Positions 43,445-50,781 of a stretch of 64,000 nucleotides of DNA are shown here, piece by piece. The notes beneath the pieces were generated by a model. It worked only from the letters and a program-made list of their open reading frames with translations, was not told the DNA's origin and did no database searches. Position 1 is the stretch's first letter. Every line of letters starts with the position of its first letter. Source of the stretch: UBA5314 sp040217815 (GTDB taxonomy: Bacteria; Bacillota; Syntrophomonadia; Syntrophomonadales; Syntrophomonadaceae). Both the position numbers and the translations under genes were made by a program. Location of the stretch: assembly GCA_040217815.1 (NCBI GenBank), contig JBEHWI010000002.1, forward strand, positions 88,567 through 152,566, in the 5' to 3' direction.

Positions 43445-44290
43445 GTGCTTACCATCAGTCAGGCTGCCGCCCGTTTCGGGGTCAGCAATCGTCAAATCCA
43501 TGAGTTGATAAGCATGGGATTTCTTAACGTTTCCAGCATAAGCCGCGACAATCGCGGTGTAAAATACCTGCTTTCCGAACAGTATCTTGACCGACTGGAC
43601 TTATACTCGCTTATAGCTGAAGCTCAGGAAGCCAAACAAAGGACTGGGAATTACCTCAACCGCCCACTGGATTGGAAGCGCCTTAACAAGGCGGCTGACC
43701 ACTATCAACGGTTCCTGGAAGAAATCGGCTTGAACTGCCATGCACCACTGCTGGAGGCCGGTTTTTATCTCTTCCACCTCAACCACTATGCCAAAAGCTA
43801 TGCCGAAAAGAGCAAGGAATTGTACGGGCTGAAAAAACAAGTCTTAAAAAAGATGCTGGAAGAATACCGTCCCCTGTTTAATATAACCTATCTGCTCGGG
43901 CCGGACAGAAAGAAGGTCTGGCTGTGCGAGGATTGCAAGAGCAACGCCAGGAAGGCCGGCATACCCTTTCCCGAATATGCCCGGCGTGAATACCATTGTT
44001 CAAAATGCTATGTCCAAAACCTGGAGAAGGAATATTATTCGCTTATTCAATTTGACCTGGCTTTGGAAGGGCATCGGTTCAGCTTCCATTTACCGCTGTC
44101 AGCGGCCCGCTTTGTAAAAGACCTCCACCTGGTCAATCAGGCGGTAAGAAAAACCTGTCGCTATAATGACTTGATGTTTATTTATGGCCGATCCATAAGC
44201 CGGGTCGAGGAACAGGTCTACCCCCTCACCATGATAGTGGATGGTCTACAACGTTTCTTAAGCAGTCCGAATGAAAAAGAGTCTTACTAA
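43445..44290 (+). CDS. MerR-like DNA-binding protein with a zinc-binding middle domain, unknown family
   Basis: A 281-residue protein. Residues 1-50 form a MerR-type winged helix (TISQAAARFGVSNRQIHELI). The middle contains two CxxC pairs 30 residues apart (WLCEDCKSN and HCSKCYVQN), probably one zinc site, in a basic stretch. The C-terminal part (FDLALEGHRFSFHLPLSAAR) is like no family I recognise. The start is GTG at 43445 after GGGGG. It converges on nrdR, sharing three bases of stop-codon sequence. It may be a regulator; its targets are unknown. Confidence 0.65.
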   Translation: MLTISQAAARFGVSNRQIHELISMGFLNVSSISRDNRGVKYLLSEQYLDRLDLYSLIAEAQEAKQRTGNYLNRPLDWKRLNKAADHYQRFLEEIGLNCHAPLLEAGFYLFHLNHYAKSYAEKSKELYGLKKQVLKKMLEEYRPLFNITYLLGPDRKKVWLCEDCKSNARKAGIPFPEYARREYHCSKCYVQNLEKEYYSLIQFDLALEGHRFSFHLPLSAARFVKDLHLVNQAVRKTCRYNDLMFIYGRSISRVEEQVYPLTMIVDGLQRFLSSPNEKESY

Positions 44291-44757
44291 GAAGACCCTT
44301 CTTTGGTGTCATCTTTCATTTGTTCTATTGTACGAATAAAACTGTTGAGATCCGCAAACTGGCGGTATACTGAAGCAAAGCGCACATAAGCCACCTCGTC
44401 CAGGGCGTGCAAACGGTCCATCACTTTTTCTCCGATGACCAGGCTGCTTACCTCACGGTCATAGGCGTCCCTCAATTCCCGTTCGATGTCAGCCACCAGG
44501 GTTTCAATCTGCTCAGTACTTATCGGGCGCTTCTCACAAGCCCGTGATAGACCGGCAAAAACCTTGGTCCGGTCGAAAGGCTCCCGACGGCCGCCTTTTT
44601 TTACCACCAGTAAAGGCCGCTCCTCCACCCGTTCGTAAGTGGTAAAGCGCCGTTTACAGGCATTGCATTCCCGACGCCGTCGGATGGCCGAACCGTCCTC
44701 ACTGGAACGCGAATCAATGACCCGGCTTTCATAGTCCTGGCAAAAAGGGCAGCGCAT
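44287..44757 (-). CDS. nrdR: transcriptional repressor NrdR
   Basis: A 156-residue repressor of ribonucleotide reductase genes. The zinc ribbon is MRCPFCQDYESRVIDSRSS plus CNACKRRF. The ATP-cone follows (VVKKGGRREPFDRTKVFAGL). It binds NrdR boxes when its cone holds dATP. The start is ATG at 44755-44757 with GGAG eight bases upstream; the open frame extends 23 codons further but lacks support. Confidence 0.95.
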   Translation of the reverse strand: MRCPFCQDYESRVIDSRSSEDGSAIRRRRECNACKRRFTTYERVEERPLLVVKKGGRREPFDRTKVFAGLSRACEKRPISTEQIETLVADIERELRDAYDREVSSLVIGEKVMDRLHALDEVAYVRFASVYRQFADLNSFIRTIEQMKDDTKEGSS

Positions 44758-44866
44758 GTTATTCACTCCAGATGCTGTTATCCCGCATTCTTCCCTTATT
44801 ATGAACAAAGCCCGGCCAAAATTCAACTCAAGGACGGATTTAACAGGCGCTTTTGCTTAAGTTTTA

Positions 44867-45157
44867 TCACAGTTGATCTTCATCAATGATATAATTGCGC
44901 CTGAAGTCGTTCATCTCGGCCACGGTGGGAACCTCCACCAGGATAACATCCCGGCCGATGCGCACTATCTTATCCCAGGGGACCGATATTTCTTCCCTCT
45001 TGAAGAAAAAACTTAATCCCTTTTGCTTGCCGGGCAAAATCAAAGCCAGCACCCGGCCGTTGTTTAGATCCAGGTCTATATCGATGATATTGCCCAGCTT
45101 CTTACCGTCCAGGATATTGACAACGTCGCGCGCCCGCAGGTCGGATATCTTAATCAT
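44867..45157 (-). CDS. ylmC: YlmC/YmxH-family PRC-barrel sporulation protein
   Basis: A 96-residue PRC-barrel protein, KISDLRARDVVNILDGKKLG at its start and GNIIDIDLDLNNGRVLALIL next. YlmC/YmxH members are linked with sporulation and the ylm or dpa region in Firmicutes, with no known biochemistry. The start is ATG at 45155-45157, eight bases after GAGGGG. It lies upstream of nrdR on the same strand, which may share its transcript. Confidence 0.85.
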   Translation of the reverse strand: MIKISDLRARDVVNILDGKKLGNIIDIDLDLNNGRVLALILPGKQKGLSFFFKREEISVPWDKIVRIGRDVILVEVPTVAEMNDFRRNYIIDEDQL

Positions 45158-45330
45158 AGGCTTCACCCCTCTCCCATATAAATATGTAATCTCTTTTCAC
45201 ATTATGAAATCGGCGCCTTAAGCATGTAATCCAGGTCGTGTACGCGCCTGCAGGTGTTTTTCGGCCGCTGCAAAAGATATATTTTTATATTTATTACGAT
45301 TGTATAGAATTCTATTAAGGATTCGGCTTT

Positions 45331-45422
45331 AAATAACGATACTATATTATAGTCAACACAATTTAACGGGCTGGACTCGCTAAAGAGAGGCCCGTGGCGG
45401 TACCGAACGATTGAAGTACCGC
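45331..45422 (+). promoter_or_regulatory. promoter-like region and folded leader of the flagellar operon
   Basis: A TTCGGC-N17-TATTAT pair and, overlapping it, a TAAG-N16-ACGATACT pair that is loosely like the sigma-D pattern TAAA-N15-GCCGATAA. Next comes a leader with GCGGTAC (45397-45403) pairing with GTACCGC (45416-45422), and a looser GGGC/GCCC pair around it. The evidence is motif-level only. Confidence 0.3.
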
Positions 45423-45454
45423 TTCCTTGATTTGCCCATAGAGGAGGAACCAGG

Positions 45455-46240
45455 ATGATTAGGGCTCTTTATACAGCGAGCACTGGAATGGCCGGCCAGC
45501 AGATGGCCATTGACACTCTGGCCCACAATTTAGCCAATGTTAACACCGTCGGGTTCAAACAACAGCGTGTCGAGTTCCAGGACCTGCTATACCAAAACGT
45601 CAAAAAGCCTGTCGCCAACGAAACCACCAACCAGCCAACCGGAATTCAAGTCGGCATGGGTGTAATGCCCGCCGCGATAAACACCCTGTATACTGATGGC
45701 AGCCTCCAGAATACCGGCAACAAACTGGATGTAGCCATAAGCGGGCCGGGCTTTTTCAAAGTTGAAGTACCCGGATATGACGACCCCCTGTATACCAGGG
45801 ACGGGTCCTTCAAAGTAGATGCCGCCGGTCAGCTGGTCACATCTCAAGGCTATAAGGTAGTCGGGGTGGACGCTGTAGACGAAGGAGCCTATGATATCGC
45901 CATTGATAAAAGCGGCAAGCTTACCTATAAGATAGCGGGTTCGGAAGACATTCAGGAAGCCGGGCAGATCGAGGTGGCCAGCTTCATGAATCCGGCCGGG
46001 CTGGAAAAAATGGGGAGCAATCTGCTCCAGGCTTCAGCCAATTCCGGAGACCCGGTGGATTGGGATCCGGAAAACGATCACAGCATTATATTGACCCCCA
46101 CTTATCTTGAGATGTCAAGCGTATCGGTGGTTGAGGAAATGGTCAAATTGATATCCGCCCAGCGGGCCTATGAGTTCAATTCCAAGGTAATCACGTCAGC
46201 CGATGAAATGCTGCAGACGGCCACCAACCTGCGCAGGTAG
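45455..46240 (+). CDS. flgG: flagellar basal-body rod protein (FlgG/FlgF family)
   Basis: A 261-residue rod or hook-type protein. The N-terminal consensus is MIRALYTASTGMAGQQMAID with NLANVNTVGFKQQRVEFQDL. The C-terminal pairing helix is EMVKLISAQRAYEFNSKVI. These form the distal rod of the flagellum. GAGGAGG precedes the ATG. It is followed 26 bases later by the rod-binding protein, a small operon outside the main flagellar cluster, as in other Clostridia and Bacilli (flhO/flhP type). Confidence 0.92.
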   Translation: MIRALYTASTGMAGQQMAIDTLAHNLANVNTVGFKQQRVEFQDLLYQNVKKPVANETTNQPTGIQVGMGVMPAAINTLYTDGSLQNTGNKLDVAISGPGFFKVEVPGYDDPLYTRDGSFKVDAAGQLVTSQGYKVVGVDAVDEGAYDIAIDKSGKLTYKIAGSEDIQEAGQIEVASFMNPAGLEKMGSNLLQASANSGDPVDWDPENDHSIILTPTYLEMSSVSVVEEMVKLISAQRAYEFNSKVITSADEMLQTATNLRR

Positions 46241-46266
46241 TATATAGCGATAAAGAGGTAGTAAGG

Positions 46267-46728
46267 ATGTTATCATCAGTTAATAACAATATTTCAAATC
46301 AAGCCTCCAACCTGGTCCTGGCTTCGAAAACATCGAGCGGCAGTAAAGACTTTGCCACTCAATTTGCATCCGCTCTAAAAAGCGAGGATAGCAAAAAACT
46401 GTATCAAGCCTGCCAGGACCTGGAGTCCGTATTTGTCAACACGGTTATGAAGACCATGCGGCAAAGCATTCAAAAAGGCGGCTTGCTGGGAGACAGCTTT
46501 GCCGAGGAAACATTTCAGTCAATGCTTGATGAAGAATACTCCAAACAGGTAAGCAAAACTAGAACCCTGGGCATAGCCGATATGCTGTACAAACAGTTGA
46601 GCCGGAACATTACTGATAAAAGCACTCCGACCGGTCAGTCAGGTTCATCACCAGGGGCCGCTTCGACCCGGGAAAACACTTCGTCAAATCAAGGCAATAC
46701 GGCCGTATCGACCGATTCGCTTAAATAG
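46267..46728 (+). CDS. flgJ: flagellar rod-binding protein (FlgJ N-terminal domain)
   Basis: A 153-residue protein with the FlgJ rod-binding domain only: DLESVFVNTVMKTMRQSI and FAEETFQSMLDEEYSKQV. It has no muramidase domain, as in most Firmicutes. It helps the rod assemble through the wall. The C-terminal 35 residues are a low-complexity S/T/N tail. AGAGGT precedes the ATG. Second gene of the flgG operon. Confidence 0.85.
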   Translation: MLSSVNNNISNQASNLVLASKTSSGSKDFATQFASALKSEDSKKLYQACQDLESVFVNTVMKTMRQSIQKGGLLGDSFAEETFQSMLDEEYSKQVSKTRTLGIADMLYKQLSRNITDKSTPTGQSGSSPGAASTRENTSSNQGNTAVSTDSLK

Positions 46729-46876
46729 AGCAGCGTAACAACCACTGCTTTTTTCCATGCAACAGCAGTCAACCCGATCATTCTCAGTACAAAATCCAAG
46801 GAAATATTATTAAACGCAACATCCTCTTCGCAGCTTATATATTTTGGGGCCTTCTACCGGCCTGTCGGTGAATGAA

Positions 46877-47833
46877 TTAATCCCGGTTTTTTTGACGGTC
46901 TTTCTCTGATGGCTGAGAGTTGTTCGCGTGTTTTGACCCATTGCCGTTGTTGCCACTGTTATTACTGCTGTTCCCGCTTCCATTGCTGTCATTATTGCCG
47001 TGGCTGCTGCTTGGGCCGTGCTTATCACTGCTGTCGGCATTTCCCGGATTGTTATTTTCATCGTCATTGCCGTTTTGTTTGCCGTCGCTGTTGTAGTCGT
47101 GCTTGCTATTATCGCCGGAGTTACTGCCGCTTCCGTTAGAGTTGCCTTTTTCGTCCTCGGAATCTGGCTGATTATCTGTTTTGTGTTTTTCCTTTTGCAT
47201 CCCCTGGTTAGTATCCCCGGCCCTTTTTAATGTATCGGACTGCTCTTCGTCGTCTTCCAAAGCGGGTTGGTTGTATTTTTGCCAACGCCAGCTCTGCGGG
47301 TCATCCTGGATCACCCAACGGCCCTGGGAATTATTCTCATTATATTTATGGAGCGATTGGTTGATATGCTCCAGCCCACTTTGGCCCCGGGGCCAGTACC
47401 TGCCCTGCGCTTCAACCTTAACTACGATGTTTTCTTGCTGGGCATTGCCAATCTGTTGCATGGTCCGTTCAAGCAGCCCGGGCAGAACTTCTTCCACCCT
47501 TTTTCCCCACATGGGTATTCCGTTCGTAAGGTTTTCGCCTAGCCCCTCCTGGATTTTGACGCTTACCACCCGGCCCCAGCTGTTTACCCCCAGCTCGACT
47601 CCCGGCGAAAGACGGGCCCAGGCGGCTACGGTAAGAAAATTAACCGAAAGAGCCAGGGTTATTATTAAAACGGCCGCCGCAGCCACAGGCCGATAGGCCG
47701 CCCTGGCCACGGGAGCATACATCTGCCCGATGTGCAAACGCCCTTTGGTCTTGACCTTTTTAAACTCTCCCCCCGGCATTAATAATATCGCCCAGTTGTC
47801 ACCGGATTCAAAAACCGTTCCTTTATGCCTCAC
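46877..47833 (-). CDS. rsgI: anti-sigma factor RsgI-like membrane protein
   Basis: A 318-residue protein. The cytoplasmic RsgI domain (residues 1-50; GTVFESGDNWAILLMPGGEF) binds SigI. One membrane segment (AAAAVLIITLALSVNFLTVA) follows, then an outside region containing the typical VELGVNSWGRVVSVK. The last 110 residues are an extremely hydrophilic N/S/G/D/K tail with simple sequence. In Clostridia such outer parts sense polysaccharide or wall state; here no carbohydrate-binding domain is visible. The start is GTG at 47831-47833, coupled to the sigI stop (11-base overlap). Confidence 0.88.
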   Translation of the reverse strand: MRHKGTVFESGDNWAILLMPGGEFKKVKTKGRLHIGQMYAPVARAAYRPVAAAAVLIITLALSVNFLTVAAWARLSPGVELGVNSWGRVVSVKIQEGLGENLTNGIPMWGKRVEEVLPGLLERTMQQIGNAQQENIVVKVEAQGRYWPRGQSGLEHINQSLHKYNENNSQGRWVIQDDPQSWRWQKYNQPALEDDEEQSDTLKRAGDTNQGMQKEKHKTDNQPDSEDEKGNSNGSGSNSGDNSKHDYNSDGKQNGNDDENNNPGNADSSDKHGPSSSHGNNDSNGSGNSSNNSGNNGNGSKHANNSQPSEKDRQKNRD

Positions 47834-48545
47834 TCCCGCGCCTCCCTTCCTCCAGGGTCAGATAAACCTTCAAACAGCTGTAGTCACCACTTATAATCAA
47901 GGCAGTTGTAATTATGAATTTTCGGTAGCGGTCCAAAAGTTTCCGATTGATGCCATAACGAGTCTCCAGTAATATCAGGGGCAGCATTTTCTTGCTATGT
48001 AAAAATTCAAGCAGTTCTTTATCCTCTGCAATCCTTTTGGCCGCAGTCAAAGCTTCTTTTCGGGTTTTAGCCTGACGCGGTGAATACTCGGGAAGCTCCT
48101 TAAAAACTATTCCCATAGGCTGCAATTCTTTTGACAGCCTTTCTATCTCCTGGCTGCGGGCCATGTCATCAATTATCATCTCAATCTGATAGTCGAGATC
48201 GGTTTCGTGAATCCGGGGATAAAACTCGCCGGACAGGAATCTCCGCTGCGCCGTCTGTTTGCGTTTGAAATCAATCAAGCGGTTGCGCACAACTTTTCCT
48301 ATATATAAAAGCAGGCTTCCCTTGTGGGGAATGTACTTTTGAATAGCCTCCCAGAGAGCCAGCTGGGCAATCCCGGCTTCTTCATCATCACGGTGAATAA
48401 AACATCCACAGGTTTTGGATGCCACCCGCAAACTAAAATCCATGAGTTTCGGCAGTTCTTCGAGGGCGTCATCCTGCCCCTCGCTGTAACGTTTCCACTG
48501 CTCTTCTATGACGCTCGACCATTGACTATTATCCGCTGCTGTCAT
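47823..48545 (-). CDS. sigI: RNA polymerase sigma factor SigI
   Basis: A 240-residue sigma factor of the SigI group. The region-2-like part is EAGIAQLALWEAIQKYIPHKGSL with IGKVVRNRLIDFKRK (read as two pieces). The C-terminal DNA-binding region is KEALTAAKRIAEDKELLEFL with RYGINRKLLDRYRKFI. SigI responds to heat in Bacillus and to polysaccharides in cellulolytic Clostridia. It is paired with rsgI, which holds it inactive at the membrane. Confidence 0.92.
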   Translation of the reverse strand: MTAADNSQWSSVIEEQWKRYSEGQDDALEELPKLMDFSLRVASKTCGCFIHRDDEEAGIAQLALWEAIQKYIPHKGSLLLYIGKVVRNRLIDFKRKQTAQRRFLSGEFYPRIHETDLDYQIEMIIDDMARSQEIERLSKELQPMGIVFKELPEYSPRQAKTRKEALTAAKRIAEDKELLEFLHSKKMLPLILLETRYGINRKLLDRYRKFIITTALIISGDYSCLKVYLTLEEGRRGSEA

Positions 48546-48902
48546 CCTCGTCCTCCAGGCGGCTTCCCATCCTCTTTGCCCAATAAGAATACTACGGGCA
48601 AAGACCAGCGCTGTGACAAAATCAATATTCTACTGGCAACGCTATAATTATACCTGAAGCATCATCTTTCGATAAATGAAGCAGCCCTATTCTCCATTCA
48701 GACATCACCTGATATATATACGTTTTTAGATCATTAATTTCAGGGGTCAAGAATCATTTGCATAATATTTTCCTGCCTTTCTTACAATAAAATATCTGCT
48801 GGATCTGAAGGATTTGTTCGACCAGTGTAGAACTTAAGTACAGAATAGCAGTAAATACCCTCCGTTCCCTGTTATGTGGGGCTTTACAGGAGGGCATTTA
48901 TC
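48546..48902. other. 357-base intergenic region upstream of sigI and the hyd operon
   Basis: The region separates the leftward sigI from the rightward hyd leader. A TTGCAT...TACAAT pair near 48757-48787 has a long 19-base spacer, so is weak. A 12-base inverted repeat (48852-48863 with 48889-48900, one mismatch) lies at its right end. No protein-coding frame is convincing. Confidence 0.5.
48852..48900 (+). promoter_or_regulatory. 12-bp inverted repeat in the hyd leader
   Basis: TAAATACCCTCC and GGAGGGCATTTA pair with one mismatch across a 25-base loop. The right arm contains the AGGAGG of the following short frame, so folding would hide that ribosome site. No T-run follows. Confidence 0.5.
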
Positions 48903-48980
48903 ATGAATAATTTAGCTTGGATGCAAGGCTTTATAAATTGTTTGGAGCACAGCCCAAAGTTCGAATTTACTCACTTTTGA
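48903..48980 (+). CDS. short open frame (25 codons) upstream of hydC
   Basis: ATG with AGGAGG nine bases upstream, reading MNNLAWMQGFINCLEHSPK and ending EFTHF. The ribosome site is strong for so short a frame. It could be a leader peptide controlling hyd translation or the stub of a lost gene. I do not recognise it. Confidence 0.35.
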   Translation: MNNLAWMQGFINCLEHSPKFEFTHF

Positions 48981-49058
48981 TATTCATAACAACCCGGTAT
49001 ATCCTTTGAAAGCAAAATTAAAGATACACCACATATGAATAAGAAAGGAGGGAAATTG

Positions 49059-49502
49059 ATGGACTACAAGGAGATCATCGCCAAATTTGCTGATAAGCCG
49101 GGAGGACTTATCGAATCTTATCACGCTCTTCTGAAAGAATTCAGCTACCTGCCCGAGGAAGCCATTGTCGAGGCCGCCAAGGTCTTTAAAATGTCTACCG
49201 CCGAAGCCTTCGGAGTAGCCACATTCTATTCCATGTTCTCTGTAAAATCCAGAGGCAAGTACGTGATTAGGATTTGTGAAAGCGCCCCTTGTCACATTGC
49301 AGGTGCCGCTGACGTGGTTGCCGCCATGGAAAAAGAACTGGGCATTAAGATGGGAGAAAGCACTGCCGATGGACGCTTTACCCTTGAGTTCACCGAGTGC
49401 GTAGGCCAGTGCCAGGCTACCCCGGTTATAACCGTTAACGGCAAACCCTATCTTGACGTAACTGCGGCTAAGATACCGGCAATTTTAGCCGAATGTAAGT
49501 AA
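49059..49502 (+). CDS. hydC: NADH-dependent [FeFe]-hydrogenase, NuoE-like subunit
   Basis: A 147-residue NuoE-type [2Fe-2S] protein. The ligand pattern is CESAPC and CVGQC, with the fold motif FGVATFYSMFSV. It passes electrons within the HydABC complex. The start is ATG at 49059, seven bases after AAAGGAGG; the frame opens eight codons earlier but inside that site. It is first in hydCBA, and each later gene has a strong ribosome site. Confidence 0.92.
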   Translation: MDYKEIIAKFADKPGGLIESYHALLKEFSYLPEEAIVEAAKVFKMSTAEAFGVATFYSMFSVKSRGKYVIRICESAPCHIAGAADVVAAMEKELGIKMGESTADGRFTLEFTECVGQCQATPVITVNGKPYLDVTAAKIPAILAECK

Positions 49503-49541
49503 TCGTATAATATAACTTCAAAAAGAAAGGAGGGCATACAA

Positions 49542-50765
49542 ATGGCCGAAGAAATGCGCATTGTACTGCGTAATTATGGCAAGGTGGACCCCCTGAACAT
49601 CGATACCTATCTCGCCCAGGGCGGTTACAAAGGTTTGGAAAAAGCGCGCAGTATGGGTACAGCGGATCTCATCGCGGATGTAAAAAAGGCTAACTTACGA
49701 GGCCGCGGCGGTGCTGGATTTAACTGTGGAATGAAATGGTCTTTCGCTGCAGGAGCTCAAGCCGACCAGAAGTATGTAATATGCAATGCTGATGAAGGCG
49801 AACCCGGAACTTACAAAGACCGCCTCATTATGGAAAACGATCCGCAAACCCTTATCGAAGGTATGGCTATTTGTGCCTATGCTATAGGAGCAACTAAAGG
49901 ATTTATATACTTGAGGGGTGAGTATCCCTTCCTGGTGGACACCTTGAATACCGCTATCGCTCAGGCCAAAGACAAAGGCCTGCTAAAAGATTTCGATCTG
50001 GAAGTAAGAAGCGGTGCGGGCGCCTATGTATGCGGTGAAGAAACCGCTCTCATCGAGTCCATCGAAGGCAAACGCGGCGAGCCCAGGTTCAAACCGCCTT
50101 TCCCGCCGGTTATCGGCCTGTGGGGCAAACCCACCATCGTAAACAATGTTGAAACTTATGCCAATATTCCCGTTATCGTTGAAAAAGGCGGGGATTGGTA
50201 CGCCGCTATCGGGGACAAGGCTTATCCCGGAACCAAGGTCTTCACCCTGACCGGCGACGTAAACAACCGGACTTTCTTCGAAGTTCCGACCAACATCACC
50301 ATCCGCCAATTGGTTTTTGATTTTGGCGGCGGCATCAAAGACGGCAAGAAATTCAAAGCCGTCCAGATCGGTGGAACTTCCGGAGGATTCATTCCCGAAT
50401 CACTGCTGGACACCTGCATCGCTTTTGACTCCATGAGCGCCATTGGTGCGACTCTTGGTTCGGGTGCCACCTTTGTTATGGATGAAACCCGTGACGTTGT
50501 AGATATTATTACTAGAATAGCTGGCTTCTTTGAACATGAATCCTGCGGCAAATGCGCTCCCTGCCGGGAAGGCACGGCCCGCGTAGCTGAGCTGATGGAA
50601 AAGATAAACGACGGCCACGGTTCAGCCAAGGACACCGCCCTGCTCAACAAGCTGGGAACGGTGATGTCTTACTCCTGTTTGTGCGGTTTGGGCCAGGCGG
50701 CTCCGGCTCCGGTTCTGACTACTATCAAACATTTCGAAGCCGACTACGCAGCTAAATTTAAGTAG
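49542..50765 (+). CDS. hydB: NADH-dependent [FeFe]-hydrogenase, short NuoF-like subunit
   Basis: A 407-residue NuoF core: FMN motif GRGGAGFNCGMKW, NADH/FMN motif YVCGEETALIESIEG, and [4Fe-4S] ligands ESCGKCAPC plus a later cysteine in SYSCLCG. It lacks both the N-terminal [2Fe-2S] thioredoxin-like domain and the C-terminal 2x[4Fe-4S] domain of bifurcating HydB proteins (compare stnB at 9236-10996, 586 residues). That matches Hyd1 of Syntrophomonas wolfei, reported to be NADH-dependent and ferredoxin-independent. AAAGGAGGG precedes the ATG. Confidence 0.93.
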   Translation: MAEEMRIVLRNYGKVDPLNIDTYLAQGGYKGLEKARSMGTADLIADVKKANLRGRGGAGFNCGMKWSFAAGAQADQKYVICNADEGEPGTYKDRLIMENDPQTLIEGMAICAYAIGATKGFIYLRGEYPFLVDTLNTAIAQAKDKGLLKDFDLEVRSGAGAYVCGEETALIESIEGKRGEPRFKPPFPPVIGLWGKPTIVNNVETYANIPVIVEKGGDWYAAIGDKAYPGTKVFTLTGDVNNRTFFEVPTNITIRQLVFDFGGGIKDGKKFKAVQIGGTSGGFIPESLLDTCIAFDSMSAIGATLGSGATFVMDETRDVVDIITRIAGFFEHESCGKCAPCREGTARVAELMEKINDGHGSAKDTALLNKLGTVMSYSCLCGLGQAAPAPVLTTIKHFEADYAAKFK

Positions 50766-50781
50766 AAAGGGAGGGAAGAAA

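Noticed and set aside
46909..47542. Several rightward open frames opposite rsgI, rich in C or V
   Set aside because: They are produced by the simple GCTGTT-type codon runs of the low-complexity rsgI tail.
48712..48750. SigI-type autoregulatory promoter (ACCCC...CGTA) upstream of sigI
   Set aside because: The parts are present on the minus strand, but the spacing is 19 bases and I cannot confirm that it fits the SigI pattern.
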